Assembly: GCA_023228295.1 (NCBI GenBank)
Contig: JALOBP010000023.1
Coordinates: 1 to 36,040, forward strand
DNA from: Methanoregula sp.
GTDB taxonomy: Archaea; Halobacteriota; Methanomicrobia; Methanomicrobiales; Methanospirillaceae
Length of the DNA: 36,040 nt
Direction: 5' to 3'
Part shown: positions 1-7,298 of the stretch, piece by piece
Numbering within the stretch: the first letter of the stretch is position 1
Layout: each line of letters begins with the position of its first letter
Made by a program: the position numbers and the translations under genes
Notes under the pieces: model-generated
The model's database searches: none
The model's input: the letters and a program-made list of their open reading frames with translations, nothing else
Told to the model about the DNA's origin: nothing

Positions 1-112
1 ATAAAACACTGAACTGTCAAATTAGTTTTCCTGACAAAAAATTTGATAGCGATAGTTTACATCTTCTGCCGTTATGGATCAGACTGGCAAACTTGGGTTG
101 TAAATACTGCGG

Positions 113-121
113 GCAAAAAAT
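113..121 (-). terminator. Putative T-run terminator after the CBS cluster
   Basis: A run of six A on the plus strand (115-120) reads as a T-run on the minus strand about 20 bases after the stop of the last CBS gene. T-runs are the usual archaeal termination signal. A second A-rich stretch lies near 35-41. I see no gene in bases 1-139. Confidence 0.4.
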
Positions 122-139
122 AGGAGGATTTCCGATACC

Positions 140-916
140 CTACAGGGCATTCACGAGCGAGTGCCGGGTAACGATCCCGGCCAGTTTGCCGTGGTCCATA
201 ACGGGAATGGCACTGATGCCCTTCTTGAGCATGATGCCGACCACATCGGCAGCACTTGCCGAGCGCTCCACCGTGATGAGTGGAACGCTCATGATGTCCC
301 TGACGAGCATGTTCCGGACGCGGTGGTCCTGGTGGTTGTCGCCGACTGCCTCACGGAACTTCCGCATAGCGACTGCAACATCGGTCTCTGTCACCATACC
401 GGCATACTTCTCATTTTCGGACACCACGAAGCGGGTGATGTTGTCATCCAGCATCCGGCGGCGCAGGTGGACCACACGTTCCTCGGATTCGATAGTGATT
501 GCCTTCTCAATAGCGCTGCTGATCCCGTCATCAGGTACGTATTTCTTCAGGAGATCCCCTGCCGAGACCTGCCCGATCAGTTTGTGGTCGCTGTCGTACA
601 CTACCACCAGCTTGTAGCGCTGGAGCAGCGGGATGAGTATGTTGACGTTCTCATCGGGATATACGCTGGTGAAATCCTCTTTCACTACACTTGCCACATG
701 GATAGATGCAGGAGCAATCGCAGAATTCTGCTTGCTCCCAAGCTTCTCCGCGATGGCCTGCCGGGATACTGTCCCGACAACGGTATTGTTATTGACTGCA
801 ATGAGCGGGTCGAGACCCTGGTCGAGCATCTTGTCGAGTGCTTCGGTAATCTTTGCAGATTTTGCAATGGTTGCTGGTTTTACCATAACGTCCTTGATAA
901 AAACTTCTTTTGTCAT
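140..916 (-). CDS. Four-CBS-domain protein (last gene of CBS cluster)
   Basis: A 258-residue soluble protein made almost entirely of four CBS motifs, at about residues 4-60, 68-128, 131-190 and 200-258. Each has the usual pattern of a DVM-like start, a V-x-x-x-x-I/A-x-x-M/L-L helix and a closing G-x-V-T/S-x-x-D/S strand. CBS pairs (Bateman modules) commonly bind adenosine ligands such as AMP, ATP or SAM. No catalytic domain is attached, so it is probably a free-standing sensor or adaptor, which is inference. The start overlaps the stop of the upstream CBS gene by four bases (ATGA), implying translational coupling. Family assignment is firm; ligand and partner are unknown. Confidence 0.9.
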   Translation of the reverse strand: MTKEVFIKDVMVKPATIAKSAKITEALDKMLDQGLDPLIAVNNNTVVGTVSRQAIAEKLGSKQNSAIAPASIHVASVVKEDFTSVYPDENVNILIPLLQRYKLVVVYDSDHKLIGQVSAGDLLKKYVPDDGISSAIEKAITIESEERVVHLRRRMLDDNITRFVVSENEKYAGMVTETDVAVAMRKFREAVGDNHQDHRVRNMLVRDIMSVPLITVERSASAADVVGIMLKKGISAIPVMDHGKLAGIVTRHSLVNAL

Positions 917-1761
917 TTCGCCACTTCCTTTATGATATCATCTCGTTTTATGATTCCAGATACGGTGTCATGTTCCATGACTACCAGGCTGTTGACATGG
1001 TGTTTTTCCATCAGTGCAATGGCGTCCGGAAGCAGGGTTTCGGGCGGGGTTGTAATGACAGGACTCGTCATAACATCCCCTGCCGTGACCAATGCTACCG
1101 CAAGCAGGCCCTGCCTGCTTTGTCCGGCCGCCGTCCGGTGTCTCGTTATGATTACTTCCTTTCCTGCTGAACCTGAAAATTTTGGCTCGGATGCATAGAA
1201 CGCGAGGTTCGTCTCGGTAATGATACCGGCAGGCACACCGTCATCTTCCATGACGAGTACCTTATCGTGGCGCTCCCGCATCACGGTGATCACATGGTCG
1301 AGCGAGTGGTGGAGATTCACCTTTGATACATCCTCCATCACGTCCTTAACCGGGCAGTCCAGCTGCCGGACAAGAGCGGATTTCATCAGATCTGTCTTGG
1401 TAACGATTCCCGTCACGTTACCGTCATCCACCACCGGGACACTGCTGATGATCTTCTCAACAAATGCCCGGGCTATCGTTTTGATCCCGGTATCGGGCGC
1501 CACCGTGACAGGGTGTTGTGTCATCAGTGCACCCACCGGGATCCGGTCCAGCGGACGATGGCGCCAGGCGGGTTCGCCCTGCCGCATCCGGTATGCGATG
1601 TCCTTTTTTGTGATGATCCCCCGCAGGGTATCCCCATCCATGACAAGGATCCGGGAGATCTTGTGCCGCACCATCAGGTTCCTTGCATGGGCAACGGTTG
1701 CATCCGGTGCCACGACAAAGACCGGGGCGGTCATTACATCACGTGCCAGCATGCTCTTCAC
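913..1761 (-). CDS. Four-CBS-domain protein
   Basis: A 282-residue protein with four CBS motifs, at about residues 4-60, 73-130, 135-195 and 222-281. The first opens with ARDVMTAPV and the last with AGDVMTSPV, both typical. The third and fourth are separated by a 25-30 residue basic linker (around ITRHRTAAGQSRQG), a possible hinge or contact surface. It overlaps its neighbours on both sides by ATGA junctions (913-916 and 1758-1761), so three CBS genes in a row are translationally coupled. There is no membrane segment or enzyme domain. It is probably a nucleotide-sensing adaptor working with its neighbours; the target is unknown. Confidence 0.9.
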   Translation of the reverse strand: MKSMLARDVMTAPVFVVAPDATVAHARNLMVRHKISRILVMDGDTLRGIITKKDIAYRMRQGEPAWRHRPLDRIPVGALMTQHPVTVAPDTGIKTIARAFVEKIISSVPVVDDGNVTGIVTKTDLMKSALVRQLDCPVKDVMEDVSKVNLHHSLDHVITVMRERHDKVLVMEDDGVPAGIITETNLAFYASEPKFSGSAGKEVIITRHRTAAGQSRQGLLAVALVTAGDVMTSPVITTPPETLLPDAIALMEKHHVNSLVVMEHDTVSGIIKRDDIIKEVAK

Positions 1762-2699
1762 CCCGCCGCAAATGCCCGGACAAGATCGAACTCGGTAACA
1801 AGCCCGATAAGCCGTGAGTCTTCGATGACCGGAAGCGCCCCGATGTTCTTCTCAAGCATCTCGCGGGCAGCCTCGTTGATGTTCTTCTCCGGCGTGGTTG
1901 TACGGAGCTCCCCGGCAATGAGCGTGCGCACGGGCAGGGCCGTTACTTCCGCGACATTGCCGGTTTCCAGCCGGGTAAATACTTCGCGGCTCCCGAGGTA
2001 ACGCATGATGTCGGTGGCCGTGACAATGCCATACAGGATATCGTCGCATACCACCGGAAGGCGCCTGAAGCGGTACTTCGTCATGTCACGGGTTACCGAC
2101 GAGATCGGGCAGTCGGGGGCGGTTACACGGAGGGGGGAACTCATCACGTCCTCAACATTAAGTGTGCTCCGCCCGGCCCCGAGCACCCTGAGAACATCGC
2201 GTTCCGTCACCATACCGCAGAGTATTCCCTCCTTGTCCACGATCGGAAGCCCGCCTATCTTCTTTTTGAGGATCGTATCGACCGCATCACGGATCCGGGC
2301 ATCGTTCTGGAGCGTCTCGGGTTTCGGGGTCATGATAGTGCGGACGCTCTCATTGACGGCTGCAAGCAGATTGCTATCGTGCCGTACCCTGACGAGCTGG
2401 TACTTGTCACCTCCGCCCATGAAGTTGATGATATCACCGGAGGTAAGAATCCCCCGGAGCTTGCAGGTGCCGGCATCCGTGATGGGGAGCCGGCGAAACC
2501 CGCACGTCGTCATCTGCCCGACTGCGGCGATGATGGTCCTGGTCGGCGGGGCGGATACAACGTCCTGCGTCGCGATCGCCATGATCTCGCCTTCCTGTGC
2601 TGTGATATGGGATTTGAACTCCACCGGTCCGCGGTCGAGTTTTCCCTGCATCTTGAGGAGCCTGTCGCCCTGCTTGATGCCCCGGTCATTCTGGTGCAT
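1758..2699 (-). CDS. Four-CBS-domain protein with N-terminal extension
   Basis: A 313-residue protein. About 40 N-terminal residues (rich in Q, K, D, G) precede four CBS motifs at roughly 42-98, 115-175, 182-240 and 255-312. The second, third and fourth are canonical, with TIMTPKPETL, VEDVMSSPLRV and closing GLVTEFDLV. The start at 2699 is supported by a strong Shine-Dalgarno, AAAGGAGG on the minus strand at about 2704-2711. The extension could be a targeting or interaction segment; internal starts exist but lack such a ribosome site. It is the first gene of the second CBS block, 93 bases downstream of the preceding CBS gene, and ends in a coupled overlap with the next. Confidence 0.88.
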   Translation of the reverse strand: MHQNDRGIKQGDRLLKMQGKLDRGPVEFKSHITAQEGEIMAIATQDVVSAPPTRTIIAAVGQMTTCGFRRLPITDAGTCKLRGILTSGDIINFMGGGDKYQLVRVRHDSNLLAAVNESVRTIMTPKPETLQNDARIRDAVDTILKKKIGGLPIVDKEGILCGMVTERDVLRVLGAGRSTLNVEDVMSSPLRVTAPDCPISSVTRDMTKYRFRRLPVVCDDILYGIVTATDIMRYLGSREVFTRLETGNVAEVTALPVRTLIAGELRTTTPEKNINEAAREMLEKNIGALPVIEDSRLIGLVTEFDLVRAFAAG

Positions 2700-2792
2700 G
2701 AACGCCTCCTTTATGGTATAATGACCTTTTTTGTTCCGGAATAATTCCGGTTTTCGTAAATCACGGTATTGCTGATGGTGTCTTTTTCTTTA
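2700..2792. promoter_or_regulatory. Spacer between CBS blocks with a 15-base palindrome
   Basis: This is the only real gap inside the CBS cluster. It holds the palindrome CCGGAAT-A-ATTCCGG at 2736-2750 and, on the minus strand, a TATA-like ATTATACC (about 2715-2722) and an AAAGGAGG ribosome site before the gene starting at 2699. On the minus strand the palindrome lies just upstream of the TATA-like site. That suits an operator controlling the second block, although a processing or termination hairpin is also possible. Confidence 0.4.
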
Positions 2793-3542
2793 CTACGCCA
2801 GGGCCCGCAACACATCGTGGCGGTTTACAACCCCTACGAGGTTCTCCCCGTCAACCACGGGCAACATGCTCACGTCATGCGCCACGATCAGTTCTGCTGC
2901 CGCACTAATCGGTTCGTCCGGGGCGATAGTGAAGACATCCCGTCTCATTACCGTTTCTATGAGGGCCTGGTTGTGCTGCGCGATGGCCGACCGCACCCGA
3001 CGGGTGCTGATAAGGTCGCGGCGCGAGATTATCCCTGCCAGGTGTTTCTTGTGAACCACCGGGAATGCTGTAAACCCGCTCTCGAGGATCATCGTATAGA
3101 CCTTCTGGATCTCATCCTGTGGCGATGCTGTCACGACCTTCCGGGACATCCGGTCCCTGACCGTGCCATGCAGCTCGTTCCGGGAGATGATAACCGGGAA
3201 GAGGTCTGACAGCAGGACGCCACCGACCACATGCGGCTGGCTGTTGACAACCGCAACGCTATCCGTAGAATAGTCCCGCATTGTCTTTGCCACCGCCTCG
3301 ATGGAATCCCCGCTGTGGACCGCAGGCGCATCCTTAACAAAGCCATCAACGGTCACGTTCGACTTCGTCGCAGTCACCCGGAGGCCGTCCGTGATGTCGA
3401 TATAGCCGAGGAGATTTTTTTTCGCGTCCACGACATAGACTTCACGGAACCGGTCATCTCTCAGGATCTGGCGCGCCTTGGTTATCTGGTCGTTATATTT
3501 CAGCACAGGGATCTCGATGATGAAATCCTGTGCTGTCCTCAT
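2793..3542 (-). CDS. CBS-domain protein (about four CBS motifs)
   Basis: A 249-residue protein. The last two CBS motifs are clear: about 128-186 (VRDRMSRKVVTASPQ ... GIISRRDLI) and 192-248 (VMRRDVFTIAPDE ... GVVNRHDVL). The first two, about 8-60 and 66-122, are diverged: the first lacks the usual DVM opening but keeps GYIDITDGL. Unequal divergence between the two pairs is common when only one Bateman module still binds ligand, but that is inference here. It starts with an ATGA overlap on the preceding gene (3539-3542). No catalytic domain is present. Confidence 0.86.
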   Translation of the reverse strand: MRTAQDFIIEIPVLKYNDQITKARQILRDDRFREVYVVDAKKNLLGYIDITDGLRVTATKSNVTVDGFVKDAPAVHSGDSIEAVAKTMRDYSTDSVAVVNSQPHVVGGVLLSDLFPVIISRNELHGTVRDRMSRKVVTASPQDEIQKVYTMILESGFTAFPVVHKKHLAGIISRRDLISTRRVRSAIAQHNQALIETVMRRDVFTIAPDEPISAAAELIVAHDVSMLPVVDGENLVGVVNRHDVLRALA

Positions 3543-4105
3543 GTAAGGTTTTCCTCCTCACGGCAGCGGGCGCAGAGCATTAATGCATCAACCCTCCGTA
3601 AGTCATCAGACATCTGGTTGCAGCGGTTGCACAACCCGGGCTCTATTATCTCCTCACGGTTGATCTCGATCAAATCCTCGAGAAGATCATTGACTGCGCT
3701 TGAGACGGTCAGAAGGTCCCGCACGGTCACAATACCGATTACCTTGTCATGCTCATCGACAACCGGGAGCCTTCTCACCTTGTGCTTCACCATCATGTGA
3801 GCAGCACACCCTACCGTCTCGTCCGCACTCACCGTAATGAGTGGCGTACTCATGATATCGTTCACACGCACCGTACTTGGCTTGAGATCCTTTGCCACTA
3901 CCTTGCAGTTGATGTCTTCCTCGGTTACAATCCCGAGGGGCTTGTTGTGTTCGAGGATGATCACGCTTCCCACGCCCGCATTGCACATGGCCTTTGCCGC
4001 TTTTGCGACATTGGCCCCTATGTCGATGGAGGTCGGGTCGCGGTTCATGACTTCCCGCAGGGGAACTTTGGTCTCAAACCGGATTGCATTGGATGTCTTT
4101 TTCAT
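3539..4105 (-). CDS. CBS-domain pair fused to a C-terminal Zn ribbon
   Basis: A 188-residue protein. Two CBS motifs (about 12-70 and 78-138, the second opening VNDIMSTPLITV) are followed by a helical linker and a C-terminal zinc ribbon with two CxxC knuckles, CNRC and CARC, about 20 residues apart. The same arrangement is known in archaeal CBS-Zn ribbon proteins such as Thermoplasma Ta0289. As first gene of the cluster it has a strong ribosome site, GGAGGTGA on the minus strand at 4109-4116, and a TATA-like element at 4155-4163. The ribbon suggests contact with nucleic acid or protein, making this the likeliest effector-facing member. That role is inference. Confidence 0.9.
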   Translation of the reverse strand: MKKTSNAIRFETKVPLREVMNRDPTSIDIGANVAKAAKAMCNAGVGSVIILEHNKPLGIVTEEDINCKVVAKDLKPSTVRVNDIMSTPLITVSADETVGCAAHMMVKHKVRRLPVVDEHDKVIGIVTVRDLLTVSSAVNDLLEDLIEINREEIIEPGLCNRCNQMSDDLRRVDALMLCARCREEENLT

Positions 4106-4347
4106 GAGTCACCTCCTTGAAGTGCTTTTTACAATTAGCATACTCCCATCCCCATGTATAAATCCATTTTGGCAGTGGCATGTTTTCATGCTCCACAGTA
4201 ATACAAGGCTGTCCGCAATACCCGTTTCCGGCGGAACCGGTTGTGCAGGTTACGAGAAACCTAATAAAGTGCGTATTCAATACAGTACCTACATACTATG
4301 GCAGGTTCACACTACCCGGGGTCAGAACCGGGGAATCGAGGTGTCAA
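4106..4347. promoter_or_regulatory. Divergent promoter region, CBS cluster / Era-like GTPase
   Basis: This 242-base spacer separates divergent genes. For the minus strand it carries a TATA-like TTTATACA (about 4155-4162) and the GGAGGTGA ribosome site (4109-4116). For the plus strand there are AT-rich candidates near 4260-4268 and 4288-4296, and a GAGGTG ribosome site at 4338-4343. A small palindrome, GTATT-C-AATAC, lies at 4273-4283. A CCGGGG direct repeat near 4316-4334 can also pair as CCCGG/CCGGG. I find no coding sequence. Confidence 0.45.
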
Positions 4348-5001
4348 TTGAAGATTTTTACCCAGACCTACGGTAAAGTGAAGAAGAAATTTGCTAACTT
4401 CCTCAATACATTTTTCAAAAAGAAGCGGACCCGCATCGGCATTTATGGTCCACCGAACGCCGGTAAAACAACACTTGCAAACCGCATTGCGCGGGACTGG
4501 ACCGGCGATGCGCTCGGCCCGGTGAGCGAGATCCCGCACGAGACCCGCAGGGCGAGGAAGAAGGAGGATATCATCATCTCGGGAGCAAACGGCAACACGG
4601 TGATGATGGATATCGTGGACACGCCCGGTGTCACGACGAAAATCGATTACCACGAATTCCTTGAGTTCGGGATGGAGAAGGACGAGGCGATCATCCGCGC
4701 ACGGGAAGCTACCGAGGGCGTTGCCGAAGCCATGCACTGGCTGCGCGAGGATATCGACGGCGTGATCTACATGCTCGATTCGACGCTCGACCCGTTCATG
4801 CAGGTCAACATCATGATGATCGGGATCATCGAGGCACGCGACCTTCCGGTCATCATCGTGGCCAACAAGATCGATCTCCCCGATTCGGCGCCGGCACGGA
4901 TCCGGAGCGCGTTCCCCCAGCACCCGGTTGTCGCCATCTCAGGCCTCGAGGGCAGGAATGTTGAGAACCTGTACGAGACGATGCTTGAATACTTCGGGTG
5001 A
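4348..5001 (+). CDS. Era-like small GTPase
   Basis: A 217-residue GTPase. G1 P-loop is GPPNAGKTT (about 34-42), G3 is DTPG (about 91-94), G4 is NKID (about 170) and G5 is the later ISG. The basic N-terminus (KVKKKFANFLNTFFKKK) could bind membrane or RNA. The start is TTG at 4348, chosen because GAGGTG at 4338-4343 sits four bases upstream and because the in-frame sequence before it is Cys/Pro-rich and unlike a protein. The following Zn-ribbon gene directly adjoins it. An archaeal GTPase next to DUF2073/DUF2072 Zn-ribbon genes is a known conserved neighbourhood of uncertain function. It is a real GTPase, but its target is unknown. Confidence 0.88.
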   Translation: MKIFTQTYGKVKKKFANFLNTFFKKKRTRIGIYGPPNAGKTTLANRIARDWTGDALGPVSEIPHETRRARKKEDIIISGANGNTVMMDIVDTPGVTTKIDYHEFLEFGMEKDEAIIRAREATEGVAEAMHWLREDIDGVIYMLDSTLDPFMQVNIMMIGIIEARDLPVIIVANKIDLPDSAPARIRSAFPQHPVVAISGLEGRNVENLYETMLEYFG

Positions 5002-5006
5002 AGACG

Positions 5007-5402
5007 ATGCCGCACAAGTGTACGAAATGCGGGCGGGAATATAAGGACGGGTCAACGGAGATCCTCAAAGGATGCGCCAGCTGCGGCAACAAGAAATTTC
5101 TCTATGTCAAGGAAGGGGACATCAACGACGATGTATTAGAGGAGAAGTCCATCAGCGAGATCGCGGAGGATTCCAAAGAGGAAGTCCTCGAAGTCCAGGA
5201 GACGAAAACCAAAAAAGAGGTGGAGATGTATGACCGGGTCGAGACCATACGGATCGTCTCACCCGGCTCCTACGAGCTGAACCTCGAGAAGATGGCACAG
5301 GGTGACGAGCGGATCGTCAGCGTGGGCAAGGAAGGTTCCTATATCATCGACCTGATGTCGATGGCAAAGGATGAGCATGCGGGCAAGAAAAAGAAGAAGT
5401 GA
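5007..5402 (+). CDS. Zn-ribbon protein (DUF2072-like)
   Basis: A 131-residue protein with an N-terminal zinc ribbon, CTKC at residues 4-7 and CASC about 20 residues later. An acidic Glu/Lys-rich middle follows, then a compact C-terminal segment (VETIRIVSPGSYELNL ... GSYIIDLMSMAKD) and a lysine tail. The start at ATG 5007 is preferred because GGGTG (4996-5000) is well spaced; a GTG at 4998 overlapping the GTPase stop would add three residues. The architecture fits, as I recall it, the archaeal DUF2072 Zn-ribbon family, usually found beside this GTPase. The two probably act together. Nucleic-acid binding is plausible but unproven. Confidence 0.8.
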   Translation: MPHKCTKCGREYKDGSTEILKGCASCGNKKFLYVKEGDINDDVLEEKSISEIAEDSKEEVLEVQETKTKKEVEMYDRVETIRIVSPGSYELNLEKMAQGDERIVSVGKEGSYIIDLMSMAKDEHAGKKKKK

Positions 5403-5421
5403 CGATTTCTTTTAACAATAC

Positions 5422-5436
5422 GATTTTTCTTTTTTG
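5422..5436 (+). terminator. T-run terminator after Zn-ribbon gene
   Basis: Two closely spaced T-runs (5424-5428 and 5430-5435) lie about 20-30 bases after the stop codon, matching the usual archaeal termination signal. Confidence 0.5.
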
Positions 5437-5613
5437 ATCGGTAAAATTGATCTGATAAAATTCTGACGCTCCCGAAGGTTCGCCCCGCCGCCAAGGCACC
5501 CCCAATGGGGATGACAACGTATTACCTGCAGCCGGACAGAAGGCTCCCGCAATATGCCCAACGGGCACAAGGGGGTGGCGATTCTTATCCGGTGACCGTA
5601 TTATACGGCAATC
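5437..5613. other. Convergent intergenic stretch with small dyads
   Basis: GC-rich sequence between convergent genes with no convincing coding potential. Small inverted repeats include TGCCC-AAC-GGGCA at 5555-5567 and the palindrome CCGTAT-T-ATACGG at 5596-5608. The second lies immediately beyond the stop of the minus-strand gene and may help end its transcript. I see no known RNA family here. Confidence 0.3.
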
Positions 5614-6351
5614 CTATCGTGTCGCCATCTCGCCCCGCACACCCTCGTACGGCGCCGGAAGATCCAGCCGGCGGAAGAACTCGTCGGTGAAGATCAGGCT
5701 GTTGACCACCGCCCATTCCGAACACCCGTGGCCAAGGCACTTGTCCGGAAAGAACGGCACGTTCTTTGCAGCCAGCGGGTTGATGGCGAACTTCTTCCGC
5801 AGTACTTTCTCAAATTTTTCCGTGATGGTCTCTTCGCTCTCTTTTGGAGCCCGGCCTTCGCGGACAACCACCCACTCCCGCTTGTAGTGCATGAAATAGT
5901 TCCGGATCTCGATGAGATCGCGGATATTCGCAAACGCCGGGTCACCCTCATCAAACGGTGGCTTTTCCGCAATGGTGAGGATCTTCTGGTATTTTGTGAG
6001 CACCGGGGCACGGTCGAAGTTCTTCGCGTTTGTCCACCTGTCGTGGATCCGCTGCAGGAGCGCTTCGTGCTTCTCATCCGTAAAGAAATATGCCTCGTCG
6101 GAGGCATCGGCGTAGAGCTCGTTGATGGTGGATTCGAGGAAGGCAACCGAAGAAAGGACGGAGTTGAGATTGAAAGCCTCGTGCCGGAGCAGGACCTCGG
6201 CGGGGATGTCCCGGACCCCGCGGTACTCCTGCTCGATTGAAAAACCAAGCTGGCAGAGGAGGGCTGCGGACTGGATGTACCGTACGGAGAAACAGTCCCG
6301 GAACCGGATTGCTGATTCCTCGCCGCTGGTTTCAAGGGGGATCTTGTCCAT
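5614..6351 (-). CDS. Hypothetical protein with HEPN-type RNxxxH motif
   Basis: A 245-residue, largely helical, soluble protein of no family I can name. Near two thirds of its length it has DLIEIRNYFMHYKREW, containing R-N-x3-H, the signature of HEPN domains. Many HEPN proteins are ribonucleases in toxin-antitoxin, CRISPR or abortive-infection systems; others only bind nucleotides or proteins. The C-terminus has a Cys/Gly-rich GHGCSEWAV segment. I chose ATG 6351 because the upstream in-frame stretch reads like non-coding DNA and a TATA-like TTTTTATC (minus strand, about 6381-6388) lies about 30 bases before it, implying a very short leader. No minimal nucleotidyltransferase or other antitoxin gene adjoins it. 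Function unknown. Confidence 0.7.
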   Translation of the reverse strand: MDKIPLETSGEESAIRFRDCFSVRYIQSAALLCQLGFSIEQEYRGVRDIPAEVLLRHEAFNLNSVLSSVAFLESTINELYADASDEAYFFTDEKHEALLQRIHDRWTNAKNFDRAPVLTKYQKILTIAEKPPFDEGDPAFANIRDLIEIRNYFMHYKREWVVVREGRAPKESEETITEKFEKVLRKKFAINPLAAKNVPFFPDKCLGHGCSEWAVVNSLIFTDEFFRRLDLPAPYEGVRGEMATR

Positions 6352-6519
6352 TGCGTATCTATCTCTATTCTGTGCGGGAGATAAAAAGGGTACGGGAAAC
6401 CGTCGGCCGGATTCTGCCACTGCGGTTCCTGCCGGAAAAAATAAGGGGAGTCCGGATGATTTCCCCAAATAGATATCAAAAACCGGATCTGAAACACCAG
6501 TTGATGAATAACCCGGATT

Positions 6520-7017
6520 TTAAGAAGTCCTTGTACCGGTCCATTTTCCTGGACTGTCAATCATTGCATCCGGACCGTCTTCACCATATGCCCAGGTTCC
6601 TTCAAAGGATTTGGCATCGGATGACAGGACCCAGTCAATCGGCCCGGAATCCCGGTCTGATTCAACCCCTTCATACTCAAACCATTTCCCGATGAGATGC
6701 GTTCCCTGTACCGTTCCGGAGATCCTGCCTTCATGATATGCATACGTACCGGTAACGGTTTCATTGGTCTGAACCAGAATCGTTACGTGATGGGATGAGT
6801 CTCCATCGAATGTCGAGTCCCAGGTTCCGGACCATGTTGGCCCGGTCACCGTTGTTGCTGCCGGTAAGGCTGACGGAGTTGCCGCAGCCGTTGTTGCAGC
6901 CGTTGTTGCAGGTGATGTGGCAGCTGCCGGGGTTGTTCCAGACGTGTTAGTACATCCTGCTGCAAGCATCAGGATACATAAAAATCCAACGAGAGTAAGA
7001 ACGAGCACTTTCTTCAT
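6520..7017 (-). CDS. Small secreted lipoprotein
   Basis: A 165-residue protein with a signal peptide (MKK plus a hydrophobic core) ending in a lipobox, LAAGC, with Cys at about 22. A Thr/Ala/Pro-rich linker of about 35 residues follows, typical of surface-anchored archaeal proteins. The mature part (about 60-165) is a small beta-rich domain with repeated Gly-Thr-Trp/Tyr turns such as SGTWDSTF, SGTVQG and EGTWAYG. Each looks like one strand pair of a barrel or sandwich. GAGGTG lies five bases before the ATG (7023-7028). It would be lipid-anchored outside the membrane. No enzyme motif is seen; the role is unknown. Confidence 0.82.
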   Translation of the reverse strand: MKKVLVLTLVGFLCILMLAAGCTNTSGTTPAAATSPATTAATTAAATPSALPAATTVTGPTWSGTWDSTFDGDSSHHVTILVQTNETVTGTYAYHEGRISGTVQGTHLIGKWFEYEGVESDRDSGPIDWVLSSDAKSFEGTWAYGEDGPDAMIDSPGKWTGTRTS

Positions 7018-7298
7018 AAAAACACCTCAATATTATCCATGGCAATTACAAATAAACCTGTTGAATAAATGGTTGAGATCATGTCGTGAATTACACCGGT
7101 AGTGTCTCAAAAATCATCATTATCCGAATTTAGTTTCCACGGGGATTGCACAGGACATCATGCCCGGTTACGCGTGTAACGGAATAATGGAGAATTGTAT
7201 TCGGGTATACCACATTCTGAATTTTATTTCAGGATTGTTCTTTCAAAAATCAAATAATTAAACATAAATATCAAATTGATTAAAATTATAGACGTTGG
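7018..7298. promoter_or_regulatory. Divergent promoter region between two lipoprotein genes
   Basis: This 281-base AT-rich spacer lies between divergent lipoprotein genes. The minus gene has the GAGGTG site at 7023-7028. The plus gene is preceded by AT-rich sequence with TATA-like candidates (AACATAAATATC near 7261-7272). A small dyad, GTTAC-GCGT-GTAAC, occurs at 7167-7180. No coding sequence was found. Confidence 0.4.

Noticed and set aside
161..1198. A 345-codon plus-strand open frame across two CBS genes
   Set aside because: It crosses the junction of two clear minus-strand CBS genes and has no protein-like features.
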